Below, piece after piece: positions 1 to 11,362 of a DNA stretch of 64,000 nucleotides. A program made the position numbers and the translations under genes. Each line of letters begins with the position of its first letter. The stretch's first letter is position 1. The notes below the pieces were generated by a model. That model was not told the DNA's origin, searched no databases, and saw nothing but the letters and a program-made list of their open reading frames with translations. The DNA is taken from assembly GCA_963070105.1 (NCBI GenBank), contig OY718806.1, forward strand, positions 10,504,190-10,568,189. The letters run 5' to 3'. The DNA is from Litomosoides sigmodontis. Lineage: Eukaryota > Nematoda > Chromadorea > Rhabditida > Onchocercidae.

Positions 1-584
1 TGCCATTTAGGTTAATACTTTCCCATTCACAAAGAATAATTCAGGAGTGGCCTCCTCGGTCGTTTATTTTTAATGAATTCAAAAAAATATATGTGAAAAT
101 AATGAGCACTTATATCATCCACACATGAGTGAACGGTGTGAACTTGAATTCGAATTTTAAAGCCAAATGTGAATAAATTTAAAAAAAAAAAACGAATTCA
201 CCTAGTAGTAACGTAACTAATTAGTTTAACTACTGACTTCCGAAATTTTCAAAGTGTACAAAAAATAATTAAGAAAAAACTACATATGGAAGCACTGACA
301 AATGTGAACAAAGCATTTAAATATTTGAAAAAAATATCCAGCTTTTTTCATCTGTATGAATAACTTCTATTGTTCATATAAACGGAATTGCAAGTATACG
401 AAAAGGTATTTATTCAATTCCTTACCCAGCTTATGCGCAAATTATTAACAAGACAATAGAACCTGTGACCATTTTAAGCAGTGAAATTAATAAATACCAA
501 GCGACCGTGGGTCATACGACCCCATTACTTAGGTATGTTTTACGATACGTCTGTTATTCAAGTCTTGCAGTTTAACTTTCGAAA
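1..584. other. AT-rich 3' flank, no gene seen
   Basis: Downstream flank of the minus-strand gene that ends at 585. It contains A-rich runs (for example around 180-195) and no open frame or splice-site pair that I can support as coding. Confidence 0.5.
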
Positions 585-3500
585 TTAGTCGTCAAAATCC
601 GACAAATCTTCGTAATCTGGGTCGTGATATTCCGTGAAACGATTTGGTACTGGTTTATTCCTGTAAGTAAAGGAAAATCCATTTAGAAAAAAAGAAGCGA
701 TAAAGGGATACAATTTGTAAGGTGACATAAGTGTCATGAAATCTCTACGTTTTATTAAATTGAAAAAAATATGGTATGTAAGGTATTTTAACGTTTTCTG
801 AAGGTAATCGAAAAAATTCTGCCCCTCACTATTAGCTGATACACCACGTACATTTATTGAATGTAACCAGCAACGCCTGGAGAAAAAGAAAAAAAAACAA
901 GAACAATAAGAAATAACTGCAGTTTAGCATATTCTTTAACAATAATAGCACGCGTGATAGCCCCACCCTGTGGAGGAAAGGTTGAGAGGGCGGTACCATA
1001 AAAGTTACAAAAGATTTCTAGAACAATTCATGAGAATAAAATGTCTGAACATTAACTGTTTATTGATTTTCAGGTATTCAGGTGCTACAATCAGGAGATT
1101 ACGAAGGGTTCTTTCTGCATGATTAATTTTAAGTGATTGGTAAAATTTAACCTTGCAAGACTGTCAAATGAAATCGGGTTGCTTTCACGAACTTCTCGAC
1201 CAATTGATTGGAACCGGTGTTCCCAAAACGATGCAGTTCGTAGAGCAGCGCTTAAGTAGGACGTACCAGCAGTACGCCAATCCTTGTCACCCTTAAGCAA
1301 CATTTGTATGCGCTTGAATAAATCCGTTGTAAGCTTTTTTGTTACCTTCGCCGGGAAACATTTACTGGTCAAGAATTCCGATTTCAAAATTATTTGAAAA
1401 AATTACCAGACTTAACAACTGTACAAATTTTTAAAAAACTGATGGAATACAGGTCAAACTTCGAGTCGTTTTTCAACCAAATCCTCAGTAAAATTTATTT
1501 TTTTTAGAAACAAAGGACTAAAAATTAAGAATTTCAAGGAAACAAAAGGCTACTATGTACCTTTGTAAAAATATAAGCTGAGAGTGGAGCATCACCTTTT
1601 GAACTTGATTCTCGCAGCAATTTCTCCTCCCACGTCTGTGGTCTAAGAATCGGAAATAAAACTTAAAAATAGGTATTTTCGACTACAACAACATAATAAT
1701 GGACAAAAAATAAAAGAGGAAGTTACCCTCGTGGAACATATTTGCCTTCTGGTCGCTTGTACAGATCAACAGAATATTGTAAATCAAAATCAAAATAGTC
1801 TGGATCATCGCGATTTGGACGACTGTAATACGGACGTGGCATAAATGCCTGAAATTTTGGCAAAATGAAAAGTAATTTTCTAAAAATATAATAAGCTTTA
1901 TACACCAATAACAGTAATATTTCAACAGGAGGAAACTTAAGGAAAATAGTCAAATAATAGTTCTGAGCCACGTCCGTACGAAACGCGATTATCAGTTTCT
2001 ACTTCGTACGTTTATTTGAGCACTGCTCAGACCATAATTTATTTTAAATAAGTTTTTTTTTTTGAATGAAAGGTGGTAAATAAAATCAACTGAAAATTGA
2101 GAGCTTTCATCGATTCATGTAAAAATTAATAAAGTTAGCCAACATCACATTGTATATTTTCCATATATTACAATCACTTACACAACTGAACTGCGTATAT
2201 AAATTTTACGTTCTACAGAAAAGTAAGCGGTATTTATTCACATAAAAGATTTAAAAACATCGGTCAAGAATAATCCATTCTGTGATATGTACTAACATTC
2301 CATATGTGTTTTATTCTTACCATACATTTTTTGAGAGCTAAGCATTAAATAAAAGAATTACAGATTTTGGTACATTAGAATATAACCTTTGCTGAAAAGT
2401 TAAAGCACAGATTAAACTCTTAATACGCCTTTTGTTATCGTCTACCCCCTATTTGATCAGGAAATAAATTATTAGGATGAAAAAGTCGTCGAATTCCACA
2501 GGAGTATGATGACGAACTGAAATCATAGTTTTCTCGAAGTAGCATGAAAACCATCGATATTATTGACTTCTATGTGTTCATGATGCCAAAAGACAAAGAT
2601 ATTTCAACTATGAATCAAGAATCTGCTATATGTGTTATAAGCCCATTTTGAAATGTAACCTACTTGAAAATCTGTTTCATCGGAAAACATTTCTGAGGCG
2701 CTACCAGGTGCTGGAAATGGCCCATTTCTAAAATCGTGCGCAGTAATGGTTTTCATCGAAATTGGCAGAACCGATGTTTTCAGCAAACGTGCTTCAATGT
2801 CTGTTGCTTTTTTATTATAGCGTGCTTCAATTCCTTTGGAAGAGGATACAGCTGGTGCTGCATACGGACCTGAAATATCATTCAATGTCATTATATCAAG
2901 TTCATAAACAAAGCCACCTTGAACTTAAAAATGCCTAATAATAGTAAATAAATTGAAGCGTTATTCGGTCAAAAATTTTATACTTCACCATTTCTAGATC
3001 TATTCCATTACACAAATTTTAACTTTGAACAGTTATGCTGCAAAAATTTGAACCAGGATCCGAATTGAATCTTGACCGGCTGAAATAAGTGCAAAGTTCT
3101 GCAGTACGAGTGCTAACCCGTTTCACAGCAAATTCTTTTAGTTTGCGGATACATTGCATGATGACTTGGCTTTTGAAGTGATGGACTACGAATTGATAAT
3201 TCTTCGAATGGGTTACCGGACTGTCTTCCACGGTGACGTACTAACTTTGAATTATTAAATGCTGTTTCTTCAGCACTTTTTTTTGCATTTCTACGAACCT
3301 GCAACATTTATTTTGAATTTCCTACCTGAATGCTTTTGAAAATACGCTATAAAATTGCCATTTATAAGGCATTATAGCAAAAAGCAACAGCATAATAATA
3401 TTAACAAATAGGAAACGAACATGTAAAAGAACGGAAACGACTTGAATTAATAACTTGCCGTATAATACGAATCTTTAATCGAATCTTGCCACAACTTCCA

Positions 3501-4672
3501 AGCAGGTTTTCTTTCTTCAACCATTGCATCACTTAAATCACTAAAATCTATTCGCTTGAACGATGGCATATGCATTGGATATCGAGTACTGTAAGAATGA
3601 CGGATTATTTGCAATGGTCTTTTCATATTTACGAACACTTGACAGTGAGAATTCGCAGCGGATACACATTAGTCTCTTAAACTGGAGAAGAATATGTTCC
3701 AGTTATTTATAAGCAGCTAATATTTTTTGCACAAGTGAAATCGTCTCTTAATTACATATCATTTTCTGAGTTCCGCGGTCCTTCAGCAAACTTGTTTCTT
3801 GCTATTAGCATGAATGTGAGATCTGTGAAAGAGACATTTATACCCACTCGTTTCTAAATATCTACATTAATTTTTTTTTTCAAAATGCTCATTGCACAAG
3901 TTTCCGTTTTTGCCATTAAATACTCCAAACATTTAAAAAAACAAATTATTTTTCTTTTTTCCTTTCAAACTTCTTGTTAAGTTCAGGGTGTTGAATGAGA
4001 AATCACTTCAATAGATTACTCCAATAGATCCACAAGGATTTTGATCTATAGGAAAATTCATGAACTCCATCAAATCATGCTAAACACTTAATTACATCAC
4101 TTTCCTTTGTTATCCTAATGTGAACAATTTCAAGGTACTACGATATAGGTGGCACTAAGTTCATATGTTACTTTCAGTGAACAAAGATATACCTGGAAGA
4201 CGCAGGGCTTATACTGGATGAAGTTGGTTTCAAATGAGACACGTTTTTGGCAGCAGAACTATATTTACTAGTGGATAATCCTACAGTCGGATTGGTGTTT
4301 GAACTTTCTTTCTCCACATTTCCCTAAACAATTTTGCACCGATGTAATTTATATAACATGAATATTTTATAGTGAATGTGTTAAATTAACAACAGGCATA
4401 TTAGAAGCGGAAAATAAAATTACTAGACCAGAAACAACCGGATATGACATTTTCTGAAAATCATTATCACAAGGTCCCAAAAATATAACCACAACTATTA
4501 CGGAGTGGAAAGGAGAATCGCAAGCGCACCTTTGATATTGATATAAACAGATCAAAAGAAAATTAATGCACTTGGTTTCAAATGATAGACGAAAGCAAAG
4601 AAAGATTACCTCATGCGATTGTGCGTTTTCTACCGAATCTGGTATTCCGTCGTATGCAGTACTGTTATCCAT
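585..4672 (-). CDS. unrecognised 302-aa protein, seven exons
   Basis: I do not recognise this protein. Seven exons join in one frame: 4672-4610, 4323-4193, 3588-3459, 3298-3118, 2869-2664, 1848-1727 and 660-585. The start ATG lies 5 bases after a TTCAG, a likely trans-splice acceptor. The predicted protein has a Ser/Asn-rich N-terminal third, then a stretch with clustered aromatics and charge (ERKPAWKLWQDSIKDS), a basic segment beginning VRRNAKKSAEE, a Pro/Gly-containing segment (FRNGPFPAPGSASEMF), and a very acidic, tyrosine-rich end (DDPDYFDFDLQY; final residues YEDLSDFDD). I see no signal peptide, membrane segment or known catalytic motif. Intron 3 begins with GC rather than GT (3458-3457), forced by frame. 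The model is supported by consistent splice sites and frame, but the function is unknown; a scaffold or adaptor would be a guess. Confidence 0.7.
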
Positions 4673-5523
4673 GTTATCTGAAGCTATTCCATCGAAATTC
4701 GTTTAGATTTAAGATGTATATGATAAAAAGAAAACAGAGATGAAATTTTGATCTTAAACCGTCCAAAATCCTGCGGAATTCATCGAGTCGGATTTTTTCC
4801 CTGTTATTTGGGGCAGACTTTGTCGAGAAAAATTTAACTCCTAAACCATCATATAAGAAAACAAAAATCCTTCAAAACACCACGAGGAAAATTACGTCAA
4901 GTGGAGATATCACAATTAGGACACACCAAAACCTTATAAGTACAAACAATGGAATCATAGAACGAATGATTTAAACGATGAGAATTTTTCTTTGAGAAAT
5001 TTAAAACCCAAGAAAGATGTTGTAGTAACGAATTTTCGTTGCTTTAACAATCCATCCTATTCAGCTTAACCAAAGGAAAATTGTTATGCTAAAGAAACCT
5101 ATCAGTAGAATCCCGTTGAAAGTGATCAGTAGCATGAGGGAAATTTGCGATATCTGCTGCGGCTATGGCCTAATGGCGGCATCGCTTGTTCCTATCACTA
5201 ACGGAGAAGTAATGCAAAACTAACCTTCTGGTGGATTTCAGTCTCAGTAGGAGTCGGAGTGTTAAAAGGTAATAGGTGCGTAAGTGGGTGTTATCTGCCA
5301 AGAATTTGTGAAAGTGGACAAGGGTACACCTGAGAATTCCTCTCAGAGAAGGGGAAGAGAAAGCGCAATGCAAAGAGTATCGCTGGGAAGCGATCACAGA
5401 GTGATAAGAATTTGCAGAGCAATGATGAAGCGAGAGGTATCAGGATAACGAACGACTGACTTGTGTCGTGCAAGGCAAAAGATCGGATATTTGCTTGCTT
5501 GCTGTTGTAATGTAATACATCTT

Positions 5524-5528
<5 letters not shown>

Positions 5529-5576
<48 letters not shown>
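5529..5576. repeat. (CA)24 microsatellite
   Basis: Perfect CA dinucleotide run. It is followed 56 bases later by a TG run on the same strand, so the two arms are reverse complements of each other. Confidence 0.95.
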
Positions 5577-5577
<1 letters not shown>

Positions 5578-5627
5578 TATATACATCATTACATACATAC
5601 ACGCATACATACATATATACATAATGC

Positions 5628-5632
<5 letters not shown>

Positions 5633-5683
<51 letters not shown>
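5633..5683. repeat. (TG)19 microsatellite with CGCGCG interruption
   Basis: Perfect TG run to 5670, then CGCGCG and TGTGTGT. Together with the CA run upstream it forms an inverted repeat with an AT-rich loop. Open frames across this region are repeat artefacts. Confidence 0.95.
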
Positions 5684-8049
5684 ACAGTGTGAAACTGTGA
5701 AACAAGAATTGTAAGGTTGAATTTGGTTAGGAAGCGTTCTTCATCGGAATCTCCTCTCATCTCTCCTCTCCACTGATTTCCTTTCCACTTCTATTTGCTT
5801 TCATAGCAACCTCTCGAACGCAAGTATCACCGATCACTGACTGCAGCGGCATCCGCGCCTCTTTCTCTAATGCTAAACACTTCAGGCTTCCGTCCACTCG
5901 ACCACTGTAATTGGAGCGTGAACTACGGATTGCCACACGTGTAATTATAAGTACACGACCATCTACCCTCCTCGACTTAGCTAACTTGCTTTTCAGATTC
6001 CCAATTTTCTATTTTTCAATTAAAAAATTGCATCTATGAAGCGCTGATTTTATCAAGTGAAAAAAACTGTTAGACAGTGCGTGCATTTGCCATTTCATCT
6101 TAGTCATTAGTGATCATTTAATCTAGTATCGGATCACTTCTTTGCTAATTTACATTACGTAGCATTGTGGTGCATCTTGGGAATGACTCCAACCTGTTTC
6201 AGGTATTCAAACAATCCCAACAGGTATTTTCTGCAACCGTGCCCATATAAATAAATGCGTACGAGTAATGCACTGCCTCCCCCCGCGTAGCAGATACTGA
6301 AGCATGATGCTAGCAATTCCAGAACTTTCGATTGCTTGTAATTTGAGTAGCCTCTACTGAAAATGAACATGTTCTAGATGCACTTCTTGAGCATGCTGCA
6401 TTCCTAGAAGGATCCAATTACACATGAACTTTTTACTGCAAGTTGAAAAAATTCTCGCACACTTCTTCGTAAACATTTAATTCTGTAATATTTTACATTT
6501 TTTAGATGTTAAACGTGAACTCTCCTAATTTTCAAATCAGAATTTCTTTTCCAGTTTGAAGATTAAGTTAACCAACTGGGAAGAAACTTTCTCTGAAAGT
6601 TAAGCATCACGATAGTACACTAAAAGTGAATTCTTCGCAAACAGCGGCTGTTCATAGTGGTGTGAAATCCCGCATAAACCATAAATATGATTATTTGCTC
6701 GTCGTTATAAACGTTACAGAACGAACGTTCACGATAATTAGAAGTCTAAGCAGTACAAAACCAGCATTAGAGTTGCTTCTGAGAACCGATAATTTTGAGG
6801 TTTTTGAATAAAAACTGAAGTGAAGCCTTGAATGCCACATGCGTAACTTACAATGTCGTAAGTTCTAAATGCTTGATCTGACAAAATTTCATAAATGTGT
6901 GAGATTTTTTGTAAATAAGTAACACATGGCAAGAACAAACTCGCTGCACGTGGAATTCCTTCAAAATACTCACAGTATGTATGAAAACAATTTACAACGT
7001 CCATCCACCGTGATGAATAAAATAACTCCTCATTTGCTACTGTTTTCTCCCAAAGCGGCGACACTCTATTCTTTCTATGTTTCCGTTTTGAAACTAATTC
7101 TAGCAAAATTCAATAAGAGGCTTGAGACATCAACTATTTGTTGATAAATCGATCTGCTATCGGCCCTTACACGAAAAAATCGATGAAGTGATACACTTAA
7201 TACATATGCACAAGCATCCGTGTATTTTCGAATGATGATTGAACAAACTGAAAAGGACTCATCGTCCCAAAAACGTTCAAATACCGACTCAGATGCCCGA
7301 CATCATATTCGTGTTCCATCACTACGGGAAAGTTAATACATGCTGATGAATGAGCTGTGATGTCGTTCCATCGTATAGCATCGCATCCACTTTATCAATG
7401 TTTAATTAAAATTACTTCATATGAATTTATACAACAAAAAGCAAAAGCATTCGCAAACGTAATATGTTCTAACAGAAGTCACTTCAGCATATTCCAAACC
7501 TTAAAAAGTTCATTTACAAGCACGAAACTGCAACTCCAAAGAACTCTGACAACAAGCAAATTAATTCTGAATGAAAAGAAATTTGCAAAACTTTGAAAAC
7601 GTCTCTGTATAAACGACAGTGTTCAGAAGACGATTTATTGTACCAACAGTAACAAGCAGTCGCCCGTGTGTTTGAATTCTGTCGCTTGCATATTTTTCAA
7701 ATCTCTTCTAGTCATTTTCTTATTTCATAGAACATTTTGTTTTTACATTTCAATACCTCAATTAATCTGTGATTAAAAGCGATTTCTGGCAAAACTATAT
7801 GGTAAGCAAGAGTTGAATAAATACTTGAAGCAAAACCGTACACTGATAATGCAACCGCTGATTTTTTATAAACCAACAACGAAGATGACAGCAACGCTGT
7901 GATCAGCACATGCTAACAATGAATTGGGAAAGCATCAAATGACTATAAATCGTTTCACAGCTATAATCAGATTGTTGTTGTTGCTATTGATTGTATATAT
8001 ATAATAGCTGTGTGATATTAGAATGAGTTCGGAAAACCGGCTATGAGAA

Positions 8050-8743
8050 TTAGCTCGGAGAACCACCGTCACGTTGAATTTCACGGAATTTCGTTTCTAA
8101 AATATAAAATTTCCGCATATATGTGAGACGAAAGCAACAGTGTAATGAGCAGTTAATGGAAGGATGAATGTTAAAAGTCTACGCAAAAAGGGTACTCACC
8201 CAAGGCCGTTACATAACGATCTAGTGCATTGGCAGCCTCCTCCAGCTTTCTTGTATTTTGATCGACTTCATCGATCTGTTGCAAATACGGACGTAACAGC
8301 TCATCTAAAGAAAACTGTGCTGTGTGTTGTAACTACACCCAATTTTTCTGATAATCGAAACTACTGAATCACAACAAAAGGATTACATTTCGAATTCAAC
8401 TGTGCGAGTTTTTCGGCAATACCACTTGTTACCTGCTTCATGTCATCGTAACGCTGAGTTGTAGTATTATTCATATCCTTCAAAAGTTTATATTCTGCAG
8501 TGGTACCTAAAACAGCTAGACATTTTTTTTTTGAGATAGCGGGGATCTCTTCGAATGTACCACTTCTGCAAGGTATCTCAATTTTCAGTAACTGATACCT
8601 TCGACCTGTCCTTGGAGATATGCCGCAACTTTGTCATACATATCATCCGCTAATTGTTGAACATGCATCGCTACAGCAGTCGAATCGGGAGTTGGCGGGA
8701 TTTCTGCACTGGTTGAAGCCCGTTCATTGATCACTCTTGCCAT
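8050..8743 (-). CDS. BLOC1S2: BLOC-1 subunit 2 (BLOS2)
   Basis: Small coiled-coil subunit of the BLOC-1 complex, which acts in endosomal sorting and in biogenesis of lysosome-related organelles (gut granules in worms), and of BORC in lysosome positioning. Four exons: 8743-8599, 8506-8387, 8304-8200 and 8096-8050, giving 138 aa, close to the human length of about 142. The family core is clear. An N-terminal Ala/Pro-rich stretch leads into a helix ([15 protein letters not shown]), then EYKLLKDMN, the central [18 protein letters not shown], and a C-terminal heptad region ([17 protein letters not shown]) with a short polar tail. The ATG is preceded within 5 bases by TTTGCAG, a probable trans-splice acceptor. 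Splice phases 1, 2, 1 all agree. No defect seen. Confidence 0.9.
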
Positions 8744-10763
8744 GCGTCCTGCAAACTCAACCTTTCAGAAGACCACGTCCTCTTATCCAAATTCATCAAA
8801 CGGAGAATATGATCAGTCACTGGGAAGAATAATTGATCGCTCAATCATTGGAAGAATGAATCAAGCGATACATGTACCATCCGGCAAATATCGTCGACAA
8901 TAAATGAAGCGTTGCAAAAAGCCTCTCTAGCTGTTAAAATAAACGATGACTAATTCCTAAGTCACATCCCACTGTTATTTTCTGTGCGACAAGAGTATTC
9001 AATGAACAAAGATTTCGAGAACATGTTTTCAGTCTCGCTGTTTTAACATTCCAAACTCGCACACACGGCTGTACACATCTTGGACATGAAAAGAATTGCA
9101 AATACAGCAAGAATGATTCAACCACAATACGGTATTGGCTTATGAGATTATTACCATCAAAGTCAATAATAAAATCATTGCTTCAAGCTGTATAATATAA
9201 GGAAGCCTTAATTTGAGCGACTAACTTGTACTGGAAATCTGTTGGAAGGTGAAACGAAAAGAATTTAAAAAAAAACTCACAAATGTGAACAAATAAAAGT
9301 GCCCGTTACCGATAAAGATTGTATGGTTCCACTAAGACGTTAATTTAAAAAGCGAATGAAAAGCACCATTCCAATGCTGAAGTAATTTCGTGTCAATTAT
9401 TAAACTTTCTAACTCATCACATGACCGTATCACTGTAAACAAATAATACAACAGAGTGCAAGCAGAAACAACTTGAACCAGCATGAAATCCACATGGACT
9501 CAATGCATGAACTGAAAAATTTCGGTAGAAATATCGTTTAAAAGCTTAAACCGTGTTAAAAGCTTGACACCTCGTCCATTACTAAACGATACAGAATGTT
9601 TTAAAGCAAAAACCTGCGCCAAAAATTGAGCAGCCACGGACTTTCGACGATCTGAATATGCTTGCAAAATAAAGTTCAAAAATCACTTCGAAGTCCTCTA
9701 GTTCCTCTGAGATCTTTGCTCTAAGCTCTTGCATAAATTCGTATCAAGTGAAAGAAATATTATTTAACTAAACAAGCACTGGTTTAAGAATATAACAAAT
9801 AAGGATTTATAATTGGAAAGCTTAGCATAATGTGTCTGACTAGCTTCTATGCCTAAATCAACCGTCTAACTTGAAATCTCGTTAGAACAACTCTATATTA
9901 AGCTTGGAGTAACATAGAAGAGTTGGCCTTTTCTCCTCCTCCTCCTCCAACGCCACTTCCCGTTTTACCGGTCAATCAACTCCTGCAGCTGTCTACAAAC
10001 AAGTGAAACAAAGATTATTTGTCCACCCTGCAACTACTTTATTCGAAATTTGACCCATGGGAAAACAAAAAGTGCACAAGTGGTGACCAGCACGTCGACC
10101 ACACCTGTTCTTCCAAATTTACAATTTTAAAAGTACATTTATTCAACAAGCTTCTTGCCTTCCAAAGAAGGCCGGCAAGACTTCTAACGTCAGGACACAC
10201 AACGCAGTATCATGGAATGCAAAAATATCTATCAAAGCAACATATGAAGCAGCAAGTTGTGGAAAACACATTACATGGATTGCCAGTGTATGATCATGAC
10301 GATGCCCATTAAGATTCGAAAAGATTTATTTAACGCGACAAAATAGAAGTTTTTACTATAAAGAGTATTATTACTAGCTTTGGAACAAAGAAACATATGT
10401 ATGCACAGATGTACGTTCTTATTACAGGTAAAAACGCAATACTAAGGTATAAAAATAAAAGAGGCCTGAAGGCACATAAACGCAATACGCAAGAGCGAAT
10501 CACCTGTAGAAAAGCGGCATAATTTCCACAATGTTTGAAACAAAATCAATGAACTCTAACACATGAGCAAACACGGTAAACTGTTTTTTCAATAATCCAG
10601 CAGCTCGTACTTGCATAATTACAATAGGTAGTACACAATATTAGTGAAATAATTGAGATCTCCAGTCAAATTTTCAAGTTCCTTTGCTTTGCATACTGAA
10701 AAAGGATTATCCAATGAAAACCTATCGAGATCACAAATCAACACTAAACTGTTGAGCATCCCT
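8744..10763. other. intergenic, 2.0 kb, nothing supported
   Basis: Lies between BLOC1S2 and LSM8. Only short open frames, none with splice partners or motifs. A CTCCTCCTCCTCC stretch lies near 9935-9950. Confidence 0.5.
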
Positions 10764-11362
10764 CTACATATGCACCCAAACCGGGCCCAACGGTGATGCT
10801 TTCATCTTGCTGAAATCTAAGCGCTTATCGAGATCCTCATCCAGTTCACCGATAACTGCTCTGAAAAAATGACAACGCATAAGGATTATATCTGTACAAT
10901 CCAATTCTAGGGCTTACTGTCCACACACCATGAAACCCCACGAACAGCGTCCCAGTACCTACCACCCTCCCGGAACCACATGCATTGAGAGCTCTTCACG
11001 CCACTTGTATTTGTATCGCAGTCGACAAACAGCAGATATGGACAGAACCCAAACGAAAGTTTTTCAGGAGTCAACATCTCCTGGTCCTACATGAGGTTTA
11101 TTGATGTTACGATGTCGAAGCTATCGCTTGTATATTTGGTGCAAGTAACAGTTAAAACTAACACATTATCGCCCCTGACAATATATAAACCAAGTGGAAT
11201 TTGTTCAACACCAGCATCTTCACTGAAAACACGTTCATGCGAATCTTCTAATACCAGGTTGATTGTTTGATCAAAACCTTTCATTAAACCCACTATATTT
11301 CGTCCATCACCAGTTATCACCGAAATTACTTTGTTAATAAACGACTCCAACGTTTGTGTCAT
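10764..11362 (-). CDS. LSM8: LSM8, U6 snRNA-associated Sm-like protein
   Basis: Subunit of the nuclear LSM2-8 ring, which binds the 3' oligo(U) end of U6 snRNA and is needed for spliceosome assembly. LSM8 in place of LSM1 defines the nuclear ring. Two exons, 11362-11163 and 10860-10764, encode 98 aa (human 96). The Sm1 motif is seen as VISVITGDGRNIVGLMKGFD, followed by QTINLVLEDSHERVF; the Sm2 motif is GLYIVRGDNV at the exon junction. The C-terminal tail after AVIGELDEDLD is short, as usual. The start agrees with the family N-terminus, and the ATG follows an AATTTTAG acceptor by one base, suggesting trans-splicing with almost no 5' UTR. Confidence 0.95.

Larger units (their letters stand above)
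4673..8049. other. intergenic, 3.4 kb, repeats but no supported gene
   Basis: Holds the CA/TG repeat pair near 5.5 kb. Several short open frames occur on both strands. The longest on the minus strand (7106-6738, about 122 codons) has no recognisable motif and no convincing exon partners, so I do not call it a gene. Confidence 0.5.

Noticed and set aside
5440..5760. Open frames across the CA/TG repeats
   Set aside because: The peptides are runs of Thr-His or Cys-Val made by the dinucleotide repeat.
6738..7106. 122-codon minus-strand open frame
   Set aside because: No motif, no flanking splice partners, and it overlaps plus-strand frames of similar quality.
9970..9998. Possible terminal exon reading QLQELIDR then stop (minus strand)
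   Set aside because: Too short, and no upstream exon could be joined to it.
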